From an uncultured Bacteroidales bacterium (lineage in GTDB: Bacteria > Bacteroidota > Bacteroidia > Bacteroidales > Paludibacteraceae), in contig ONTT01000009.1 of assembly GCA_900320865.1 (NCBI GenBank), positions 1 to 64,000 on the forward strand: a stretch of DNA of 64,000 nucleotides, given 5' to 3'. The first letter of the stretch is position 1, and every line of letters begins with the position of its first letter. The notes below the pieces were generated by a model. It was not told the origin of the DNA and ran no database searches. It was given only the letters and a program-made list of their open reading frames with translations. Below are positions 52,153 through 60,306 of this stretch, piece by piece. The translations under genes were made by a program, and so were the position numbers.

Positions 52153-52446
52153 ATGAAAAAGTATTTGTATGAGGTTAGTTATCTAATGACATTTTGCTGC
52201 CTGATGGCAGGGTACACATTTGCAAACGCTGCAAAGAACAATGGAGAATTAACAGTACGCTTCCACGAAAATACACTGGTGGTAACGTCCACAGAGATGG
52301 AGGAGGCAAAAATTTATTCCAAACAGGGCAGATTGCTCCAGGAAGAACAAGGTAACTTCGCTGAATTTGAACTCGAGCCTGGCACATACAGGCTTTATGC
52401 AAAAGTTAACGGAGAAACGCTGACTCGCAGAATTGAGTTGCGTTAA
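52153..52446 (+). CDS. Small secreted protein resembling a stand-alone sorting domain, 97 aa
   Basis: A signal peptide (residues 1 to about 26, ending FANA) is followed by about 70 residues of beta-strands. These read VRFHENTLVV, then AKIYSKQGRLLQEEQG, FELEPGTYRLYAKVNG and RRIELR. That order of strands and the PGTYRL motif resemble type IX secretion C-terminal domains, or small secreted DUF3244-like proteins, without any cargo. The ATG at 52153 is preferred over upstream in-frame ATGs because it directly precedes the signal peptide. It is alone between a structured leader and a terminator. Confidence 0.75.
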   Translation: MKKYLYEVSYLMTFCCLMAGYTFANAAKNNGELTVRFHENTLVVTSTEMEEAKIYSKQGRLLQEEQGNFAEFELEPGTYRLYAKVNGETLTRRIELR

Positions 52447-52481
52447 GAAGGTTTTTTATTTAGGGTACAGAAAAATCTTGG

Positions 52482-52513
52482 AGAAGGGCACATTAGTGCT
52501 CTTCTTTTTTTAT
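52482..52513. terminator. Bidirectional terminator between miniprotein and lptG
   Basis: AGAAG-GGCAC-ATTA-GTGC-TCTTCT hairpin followed by a T-run on the plus strand. It overlaps the end of lptG on the other side. Confidence 0.75.
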
Positions 52514-53583
52514 TTGCTGGCTTGCCGATACAGCGGTATAGAAATAGCCAGGAAGACGAAGTTCGGCAGCCAAGCCGCCATAAACGGACTCATCACGTTG
52601 TTCACGCTGAAGGTCGTGCTCACGGTCGAGAAGAGGATATACGCAGCCGTCAGGATGATGCCTATACCTAAATTCTTGCCCATGCCACGTCGCATCCGTC
52701 GGCTGGACATCGTTACGCCCAGCAGCGTCATGATAAACGCGCCTACGGCCGAAGCCCAGCGTTTATGATACTCTACCTCGAAGGCCTTCACGTTACTGCT
52801 GCCGCGCTGCTGTTGGCGCGCGATATAATGCCGTAACTCCGGCGTTGTCATCTGCTTTGCCTGCTGCGCCGTGATGAACAGCTCATCCGGAATGATGGGC
52901 AGCGTGATGTCTTTTCTTGCCCCGCGTTCCAGCGTCTCGCGCATGCCCGTGAACTCGCGCTGGGTGTACGTGTCGAGGTGCCAGTTCTCCAGGCTGTCGT
53001 AGTAGATACGGTCGGCTGTGATACGCATCACGAGCGTCTTATCTTCGAATTTCTCGATCGAACAACGATAGCCGATTCCTGCGCGGCGCTGGAAGGACTC
53101 GATATGTAATATCGTGCCCGGCTCCACTTCCATTTGGATATTCCGCGCGTTCTCGGTCGTGAAATGCTCCAAGTACTGGTCCGTGAAATGCAGCATCCGC
53201 TCGCTGCTCTTCGGGATCACCCAGCCGCCTAATATCACACTCAGCACAAAAAGCACGAAGGCGGAGAGGAAATAGGGTAGCATCAGGCGGTGATAACTCA
53301 TTCCGGCGGCCTGCATGGCGATGATCTCGGAGTTCCCGGCTAATTTACTGGTGAAGAAAATAACGGAGATGAAGATGAACAGCGAGCTGAACATATTCAT
53401 ATAATAGGGGATGAACGGCAAGTAGTAATCCAGCAGAATCTCGCGAAGGGGCACTTGGTTCTCAAAGAAGTCGTCCATCTTCTCTGTCAGGTCAAAGACG
53501 ATAGCGATGGACAAAATGAGCACGATCGAGAAGAAGAACGTGCCCAAAAACTTCTTTATTATGTACCAATCCAGGCGTTTCAC
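52510..53583 (-). CDS. lptG: LptG/YjgQ-family lipopolysaccharide export permease
   Basis: A 357-aa inner-membrane protein with the LptF/LptG layout: RLDWYIIKKFLGTFFFSI start, TM helices in the N-terminal third (LIFISVIFFTSKLAGNSEIIAMQAAGMS), a periplasmic jellyroll and C-terminal TM helices (MRRGMGKNLGIGIILTAAY). It works with LptB/F in LPS transport. Its upstream neighbour tgt points into it across a 0.5-kb foldback element, so the usual tgt-lptG linkage has been split. Confidence 0.9.
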   Translation of the reverse strand: MKRLDWYIIKKFLGTFFFSIVLILSIAIVFDLTEKMDDFFENQVPLREILLDYYLPFIPYYMNMFSSLFIFISVIFFTSKLAGNSEIIAMQAAGMSYHRLMLPYFLSAFVLFVLSVILGGWVIPKSSERMLHFTDQYLEHFTTENARNIQMEVEPGTILHIESFQRRAGIGYRCSIEKFEDKTLVMRITADRIYYDSLENWHLDTYTQREFTGMRETLERGARKDITLPIIPDELFITAQQAKQMTTPELRHYIARQQQRGSSNVKAFEVEYHKRWASAVGAFIMTLLGVTMSSRRMRRGMGKNLGIGIILTAAYILFSTVSTTFSVNNVMSPFMAAWLPNFVFLAISIPLYRQASK

Positions 53584-53594
53584 ATCTATATTCG

Positions 53595-54082
53595 TTAAAT
53601 CGAAAATGCGGCGGTCCAGCGCTTAATGCGCCTTTGCCTAACCGCCCCAAGCCGGTCTTTTGAGTAAACTCAACGCTCGTCTTTGTCCGCTTAGCCTCCG
53701 TCCGGCACCGATAGTGCCGTCCAACCGCCTTACAAAAATGCGCTATCGCTTACAAAAATTTCAAAAATATTATTTTCTCTCCCCCCCCCCTCACCCGTAA
53801 CCGGTAACCCATAACCCATAACCCATAACCCATAACCCATAACCCATAACCCATCATCCTCTAATCCTTTCCTCCCCCTTCAGGGGGGCCGGGGGGGCTT
53901 ATTTTCTTTATTTTTGTGAGGGCGAAGCCCGTATTTTTGTAAGCAGTCATGTTGAGCCCTATCAAGGGTCTCAACGGCGGAAAGGAATAGTAAGGCGCGC
54001 TGCAAGCTCGCTTGTGAGCGCGGGTTAGTAGTCGTTTACGCTCAGGCCGCGTAGGCCAAAATGACTGCGCATTTTCGATTAA
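53595..54082. mobile_element. Non-coding foldback element with terminal inverted repeats
   Basis: A left end TTAAATCGAAAATGCG (53595-53610) and right end CGCATTTTCGATTAA (54068-54082) are inverted copies differing by one base. Nested perfect inverted repeats GCTTACAAAAAT/ATTTTTGTAAGC (53748-53759, 53933-53944) and GCAGTCAT/ATGACTGC (53943-53950, 54061-54068) add to it. It holds hairpins (53619-53631, 53660-53673, 53703-53719), a C10 run, the heptamer block and a CCCCCTTCAGGGGG foldback. No ORF or transposase is seen. Confidence 0.5.
53794..53856. repeat. Heptamer repeat CCCATAA, nine units
   Basis: CCCGTAA, CCGGTAA, then six exact CCCATAA and one CCCATCA, in the tgt-lptG spacer. It is the longest heptamer array in the window. 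Confidence 0.95.
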
Positions 54083-54089
54083 TCTCCCG

Positions 54090-55223
54090 CTACATCCGCT
54101 GCATGATATTCGGCAGGACGGCGGCTTTCCAAGCGGAGTAGTCTCCCGCGAGGATATGCTCGCGTGCTTGCGTTACGAGGTCGAGATAGAACGCCAGGTT
54201 GTGAATTGAGAGGATCTCGAGTCCCAACATCTCCTGCGCGTGTATCAGATGTCTCGCATAAGCCCGCGTGTATGCGTGATCGACATAACTCGTGCCGCAG
54301 GGGTCAAGTTCGGTGAAGTCGTCCTCCCATTTCTTGTTACGCAGGTTCATCACGCCGTTCCACGTGAAGATCATTCCGTTCCGGCCGTTGCGGGTAGGCA
54401 TGACGCAGTCGAACATATCTACGCCTCGCTCGATGGCCTCGAGGATATTCCAGGGTGTTCCGACGCCCATGAGGTAGCGCGGTTTATCCTCCGGTAATAT
54501 GTCGTTGCAGACCTCAATCATGTCGTACATCACTTCCGTTGGTTCCCCTACCGCCAAGCCGCCTATGGCATATCCGTCGCGGTCGAGGTCCCGCAGTCGT
54601 TTGCAGGCCTCTTGCCGCAAGTCCGTGTACGTGCAACCCTGCACGATCGGGAAGAGATGTTGCTTATAGCCGTATAGATCTTCTGTGCCGTCAAAACGCG
54701 CAATACAACGGTCCAGCCAGCGATGCGTGCGGTCCATCGAGTCCTTGGCGTATTTCTTATCGGCGGTACCCGGACAGCACTCGTCGAACGCCATCATGAT
54801 GTCGGCGCCTATCTCGCGCTCTATATCCATCACCCCCTCCGGCGTGAAGAGCAGTTTGCGGCCGTCGATATGACTGCTGAACCGCACGCCCTCTTCCGTC
54901 ATCTTCCGGATGTCGGTGAGCGAAAAGACCTGAAAACCGCCGCTGTCCGTCAGGATCGGCCTGTTCCAGCCTTCGAAGCGATGGAGACCTCCGGCCTGAT
55001 GGAGTATCTCCGTGCCCGGACGCAAGAAGAGATGATAGGTGTTGCCTAAGATGATCTGCGCTTTGATATCGTCCTCCAGCTCCTTGCGCTGCACGCCTTT
55101 GACAGTCCCGACGGTTCCAACCGGCATAAAGATCGGCGTGAGGATATCGCCGTGGTCGGTATGTATCACTCCCGCCCTCGGGCCGACACTCTTCCGCTCG
55201 CTATGTAATTCAAAAAACGCCAT
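54090..55223 (-). CDS. tgt: Queuine tRNA-ribosyltransferase (tRNA-guanine transglycosylase)
   Basis: The 377-aa enzyme exchanges guanine 34 for preQ1 in GUN-anticodon tRNAs. It shows TPIFMPVGTVGTVKGV, DSGGFQVFSL (catalytic Asp), GGLAVGEP and FDCVMPTRNGRNG (nucleophile Asp). The C-terminal zinc cluster CxCxxC is reduced to one Cys (PCGTSYVDH); I believe this occurs in other Bacteroidota but did not check. It is followed by the foldback element and then lptG. Confidence 0.95.
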   Translation of the reverse strand: MAFFELHSERKSVGPRAGVIHTDHGDILTPIFMPVGTVGTVKGVQRKELEDDIKAQIILGNTYHLFLRPGTEILHQAGGLHRFEGWNRPILTDSGGFQVFSLTDIRKMTEEGVRFSSHIDGRKLLFTPEGVMDIEREIGADIMMAFDECCPGTADKKYAKDSMDRTHRWLDRCIARFDGTEDLYGYKQHLFPIVQGCTYTDLRQEACKRLRDLDRDGYAIGGLAVGEPTEVMYDMIEVCNDILPEDKPRYLMGVGTPWNILEAIERGVDMFDCVMPTRNGRNGMIFTWNGVMNLRNKKWEDDFTELDPCGTSYVDHAYTRAYARHLIHAQEMLGLEILSIHNLAFYLDLVTQAREHILAGDYSAWKAAVLPNIMQRM

Positions 55224-55240
55224 CTATTTGTTTGTAGTAT

Positions 55241-56019
55241 ATAAAACTAAATAAAATCTTTTGAATGCTTTTGCGCTTCGCTTTTATGTACTTTGCTGCT
55301 AATAACTCCTCGTGAGTAAACTCCCGGATAGTTCTTATCATCAAACCCCATACACTTCCGTGTTAAAGCATTCAAAAGCGATAAATACAGATAAACTATG
55401 CAGTGTGTAAGCACTTAGAACATATACATCGTGCCATCCTTATCCAGATAATAGTGTTCCGAATGACCTTTTATAGGTCCGAAATTATATAAAATGCCTA
55501 TTTTCTTACCGGTAAGCCGCATATAGTTCCATAATTGTTGTCTATGCTCAATACATAATTTTTCTACGGCTTTGCATTCAACGATGATACTTTCGTCTAT
55601 TAGAAAATCCACATAATGTTTATGTTCAATTTTTTTTCCGTGATATGAAATGGCAAAATAGTACTCTCGCTGATAAGGAATCTGTCGCTCGTCCAATAAA
55701 ATCTGCAATGCCTCTTGGTACATATATTCATTAAGAAAAGGTCCCAATTCACTATGTACTGTAGTTAAACACCCATTTGTGGCATAGCATTTTTGCTTCA
55801 GATCATTCAGCCATTCCGGATGGGTGTCTATTACGCGTTTAAGAGTAAATTGCATGAGAATTTTATCTTTGTTTATTGCTGATTATAAAGTGTTTACATC
55901 TTCGATGTGAGGAGTCGTCCTGACTGCCGACATTAAATTTATTTATAGGTTGGCGGGCGGGCGATTACTCATAGCGCAGCAGGCGCAAACACTTTAAATC
56001 AGTTTTTATTTAGTTTTAT
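55241..56019. mobile_element. GxxExxY island bounded by 16-bp perfect inverted repeats
   Basis: ATAAAACTAAATAAAA (55241-55256) and its exact reverse complement (56004-56019) bracket an AT-rich segment with a single gene (55415-55855). Internal repeats: CTTTTGAATGCTTT/AAAGCATTCAAAAG (55258-55271, 55365-55378) and AAAGTGTTT/AAACACTTT (near 55888 and 55987). There is no transposase or clear target-site duplication. Confidence 0.5.
55415..55855 (-). CDS. GxxExxY / PDDEXK_3 protein
   Basis: A 146-aa protein of the GxxExxY family. The eponymous region is LGPFLNEYMYQEAL. The nuclease-like pattern continues with HYVDFLI (Asp) and IIVECKAVEKL (Glu-x-Lys), as in PD-(D/E)XK folds. The end (LYNFGPIKGHSEHYYL) is also family-typical. 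Function is unknown; these genes are repeated in many Bacteroidetes genomes. It is AT-rich, stands alone, has a TATAAT-like box rather than TAnnTTTG upstream, and lies inside an inverted-repeat-bounded island. Confidence 0.85.
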   Translation of the reverse strand: MQFTLKRVIDTHPEWLNDLKQKCYATNGCLTTVHSELGPFLNEYMYQEALQILLDERQIPYQREYYFAISYHGKKIEHKHYVDFLIDESIIVECKAVEKLCIEHRQQLWNYMRLTGKKIGILYNFGPIKGHSEHYYLDKDGTMYMF

Positions 56020-56027
56020 GTACAATT

Positions 56028-56369
56028 TTACACTATTCGGTTATTCACAGGGAAGACGATAGCGGGCTTGAAGGTCTTGGCTTCTTCCGGCTCCATGAGC
56101 GCGTACGCCATGATGATCACCGTGTCGCCTACATTCACTAAGTGCGCTGCGGCGCCGTTGATGCAGATACAGCCCGAGCCGCGTTTGCCGGGGATGACAT
56201 AGGTCTCCAGCCGCGCGCCATTGTTGTTGTCCACTACCTGCACGCGCTCGCCGGCATAGATGTTTGCTGCCTCCATGAGCGCCTCATCAATGGTGATGGA
56301 CCCGATATACTCGAGGTTTGCCTCGGTCACCTGTACGCGGTGAATCTTCGATTTCAATATATTCAAATA
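56028..56369 (-). CDS. panD: Aspartate 1-decarboxylase
   Basis: This 113-aa pyruvoyl enzyme makes beta-alanine for pantothenate. The proenzyme self-cleaves between Gly24 and Ser25 (EYIGSITID). The ATG at 56369 ([13 protein letters not shown]) is preferred over an upstream in-frame start in the promoter. The island at 55.2-56.0 kb lies immediately downstream. Confidence 0.95.
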   Translation of the reverse strand, partial: YLNILKSKIHRVQVTEANLEYIGSITIDEALMEAANIYAGERVQVVDNNNGARLETYVIPGKRGSGCICINGAAAHLVNVGDTVIIMAYALMEPEEAKTFKPAIVFPVNNRIV

Positions 56370-56392
56370 CATATTTGTAACTTTTGCGGGTG

Positions 56393-56424
56393 CAAAAGTA
56401 CTGCTTTTTTTCGAGATACGCAAG
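56393..56424 (-). promoter_or_regulatory. Promoter of panD
   Basis: On the minus strand CTTG (56424-56421), 20 bp, TACTTTTG (56400-56393), with extended CTTGCGTATCT and the shared GAAAAAAAGCAG spacer end. Confidence 0.85.
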
Positions 56425-56443
56425 AAAAAACGCTTTTTTGCAT

Positions 56444-56466
56444 AAAAAAGAGCCCCGAAGGGCTCT
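56444..56466 (-). terminator. Terminator of the giant repeat protein gene
   Basis: On the minus strand AGAGCCC-TTCG-GGGCTCT followed by a T-run, about 100 nt after the stop at 56568. Confidence 0.85.
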
Positions 56467-56567
56467 ATTTAGGTTGTAAGAGACACTAAACAGCCTCCAT
56501 TTCCGTTACCATCTCGTTACCACTACGGACGTCACCGTCCGGTTTTGGTCCGGTTTGAGCTCGGTTT

Positions 56568-59500
56568 TTACTCTACGCGAGCGCCGCGGGCGTCGAAGAG
56601 TTTACCGTCCTTGACGATATAGAGTATGCCGTCGATAAGTACTTTTCTGACTTCTGAAGGCAGACCGCTGACGGCTTCTATGTCTGTCGGCGTCTGCTGT
56701 ACCGGCGAGATCTCCAGCCAGAAACGGTTGTCATGAGTACCTTTCTCCAAGTAAACGGTGTAATCCATTCCTGCGGAGAGGTTGGTGCGTGTACCTGTCT
56801 CCTCGTCGATGAGGGTTACTCCTATTCCGTCCGCGCCATCCGGCAGGGCGAAGGTATAATCGCCTTCCGTAGTGATGTTCGCGCCAACAGGAATAACTGT
56901 TGTTTGATCTGTATGAAGCGTCATACTATTGGCAGCTACTTTCTCATAACCGATAAAGGTATAGATATTGCTGCGGCTGTTGAGCTCTTTAATCAGGTCT
57001 TGTCCGAAATCGAAATTATCGGTTACTTGTTCCAGATCGGTCATACGGACATAGGTCTGGTCAAGGAACGTAGTATCTTGCTTCAGTTCGATACGCCAGT
57101 TATATTCTTTGGTGGCCTCTTTGCCTGCGCGGCGGGCAACGATAGAAGAAGGTTTCGCGCTGACTGCCGTCCAAACGATAGCGCTCTTAATCTGCGTCAG
57201 GTATGCATGCATCGGCTGGAAGAGGAATGCAGAGGTGGATTGCGGCGTCAGCGTATTATCTGTCTTGTTCCACATATAAATGAACGGGAACTCGCTCTCA
57301 TCCTCTTTCCAAGTGTAGTTGGTCTTCCAACTAATCTCATTCCCGCTACCATCTTTCAATGCAGAGTTATAGAGGTTATAACTCGGAACACCGATACAAC
57401 GCCAGTAGCTGTCTTTCACACGGCGGTCGCCTTCCGCTGTACCGCGGTTGATCGTACATTTGTATTCGTCGCTCAAAGCCGGAATAGTAATATCGGTCTG
57501 TTTCAATATGTCCTGATTGACAGTGGACGGGAAATACAACTCAATGGTACTTATTCCGTTCGACCAGAAGGTGGTGTTATCTGCTGCCATGGCCTTGAGG
57601 TTGAGCTCCAAGATATAACCTTGGTTCTTCTCCAACTTATAGCCTTGCGCTACTTCGGTCGGGCTGACATATTTCCAGTTAGGCTTGGAGTCCATCCAGT
57701 AACCTTTCTTGGCGCGGTTGAGACCGTCATAGTATTGGATTACCCAGTACTGGCCGTACGTGCCGAATCCGAAGATATCACCTACCAGTACATCGAACGG
57801 GAAGGAGATGAAATACAACCTCCGCTCGTACGTTGATTTCTGCTGGCCAACAGGTAATGGCGGATGGTGCTCTGCCAAATCCTCCACAATATGACCCGGA
57901 CGGGCATGATCCTTATTCTGATCCTCCGGATGCTGGCGGTTATTCAGTATCCAGCGGTTGAAACGCATCACGCCGTAAACAGTTTTAACCTTTGATAGAT
58001 TAGCAGAGGCATCTGCGAATGTGATACATCTCGCGGACTCCTGATGGTCACGAATAACCATTATATCTGCGTTGATCTCGTTTGTTCCGCTCACTTCGCC
58101 GCTTGGCATCCATGCAGCAATCAGACGGTTGGTCTTGAAATCATAGACGATACGCGCCAACTGATAGTCCTCAGAACTTCCGCCGATGAGGATAACCGAG
58201 TTGTCATCGCTTGTGAAGTTATCGCTATCATATGCTCCGCGGAAATATTGTGCAGAAGCCGGATCTACCGGAGACTTAGCGTAGCAAGCATACAATTTGA
58301 ACCGCGTCCCCGGCTTGATCATAAGTCTTGCTTCGTAGATCCAGTTCTCGTTATCGCTCAATAATACACTATTAGCAGGGGAAGAAGAGATAGCTACGTT
58401 ATTCTCGTTGTGCAACTCTTGTCCTGCGCGGAGCACAAGGAATTGTGCCAAACCGGAAGTAGCAGCACTGATGTACGCACGGCTGATCTTATTGGTCTTG
58501 CGATCCCACATAAAGCGGACGTTAGCGCTGTAGCGGTCCAAATAAGCATTATTTCCGCTATGACCGGCCACGCCGTCGTTATTCAGCGTACCGTTAATAT
58601 CTGTGTTGTCATACGGATTGCCCACATCCTGTTTCAATGTATCGGTGATACACGGACTGTAGTCATTGGCGATACAGAAAGCGATGTTGGTATTACGCGG
58701 ACACCATTTCGCTTTATAGTGGCTGTATTTCTCTCCGAAGGAGTTAGCATCGCTTTCGGAGAAGGAAGAATACGTCATCCGGTGGTCCAAATTGTCCACA
58801 TAATTGCCCCATTTATTAGAGAGCGCGCTGGATCGTATATAATAATTGCCTGTGTACGCACCTATGTATTGAATAGAGTTGATGACTCCGGCGGCACCTT
58901 GTGTTACTTTGAAATTATAAACTGCCGAACTATCTACTGTCAAATCCTGCTTTGCGGCTCCACTGATATTCAGACTTCCCCAAGTGATTGCGCCGCTTGC
59001 ATTGATGGAACTAACCTTGCGGGCTTTGAGAATAGGCGTATTGTCTTTTGCTACGAAGAATGAAATCGTATCTACGCCATTCTCGCGAGCACGGATGATA
59101 CGCGACGGGTGAACCCAATTTTCGTCATGCGTACTACCTAACGACCATTCTGCATTATCGTTGTAGAGGATTTGGAAGTCATTCGCAGCGGCAGGGTAAT
59201 GAACGCCTATCAGGTAGTTATATCCATCCTTATTTCCAAAGTCCAGCGTGAAGGTATATGTTCCTGCTGCGTTGGTATTAATCCGGCAATTATTACGAGT
59301 AGTCTCTCCGTCTTTCTCTTTGAACTCCCAAGAAGTCTCACCTATATCGCCACTCGCACCGGCTTTCATTGTTCCGTTGTTGCCAAACCATTTGCCGTCA
59401 GTGCGGTAAAGTTTGAATTGGTAGGTTTTACTGCCGTCAAGGATATATTCAACCGACATTGGCATTGTTTTGTCCGGAGTGAACTCAAATGGAATCGAAT

Positions 59501-60306
59501 CTATTTCAACGCCGGAGCTATTAAATAGTCTCAATGCATAACCCGTGTTCTCCGGATAATTCATCCAGTAGCCTTGGTTCGAATATTCAGCTTTGTTATT
59601 ATTCAATTTCGTCTTAGGCTGACCAGCCAGAGGAACAAACATAGGCAAACTTGCATTGTGGTCTCCACGGCGAACTACCTGGATAGGATCCAATGTCGTA
59701 TTGGAGAAGAATCCTAAATCATTATTGGATGTGTTATCTGTTCCAGAGTTAGATTTGTCCATGTTTGCGAATGCGATATTTTCATATGTGTCATAGCCGG
59801 CAGCAGTATAATCGAAATACCAAATGTTTGTTCCTTCAATCTGCGTCATATGACCATGTCTCTGATCTGAATATGGTTTGTAACCATCAAAATATTTTCC
59901 GGCATATGCTCCTGTTCCATAGTTGTCAGCCCAATATTTATTTGACGAGTAGAAATATACATATACATTACTCCAACCAAGTGTGTTATTGAAGTAAATC
60001 ACGCGTTTCTTGGTGTACCGTGCGGTGAGGGTACCATTGAAAGTAGCTTTGAAACGGTTGCTGTTTGTGGTAGCCGAACTTTCCAAAGTGATACCGTCTC
60101 CGGGAACCCAAGTGCTAAAGTTGTAACCAACGATAGTAGGTGCAGAGATGGATGTCCAATCGGTTGCTTTACCCGGGCTGGTGGTGCTGGGGGCAATGGT
60201 GTTGCCTTCGGTGTCTTTGTACTGGATGGTTACCGTATAGCCACTGGCGATAGTGAACGATACTTCTCTTTCGCTGAGGAGCGTTCCTCCGCTGCAATCA
60301 GCAAAG
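56568..60306 (-). CDS. Giant surface protein, C-terminal part (downstream of a frameshift)
   Basis: The reading frame continues from the upstream part after a single-base shift near 60300-60306 (GGTLLSEREVSFTIASG follows smoothly). It contains a starch-binding-module-26-like domain (RVIYFNNTLGWSNVYVYFY), several beta-rich domains and a C-terminal tail (LIDGILYIVKDGKLFDARG) akin to those at 38.4 and 10.4 kb. An in-frame TTG near 60086 could start a separate product, but no promoter precedes it. Function is inferred only as a carbohydrate-binding surface protein. Confidence 0.75.

Noticed and set aside
53794..53856. CRISPR-like or telomere-like array
   Set aside because: Units are 7 bp with no spacers and no cas genes nearby; it fits the heptamer pattern seen at other gene junctions.
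56733..57836. 367-codon plus-strand frame antisense to the giant repeat protein
   Set aside because: Low-complexity complement of beta-rich repeats; no start context or family.
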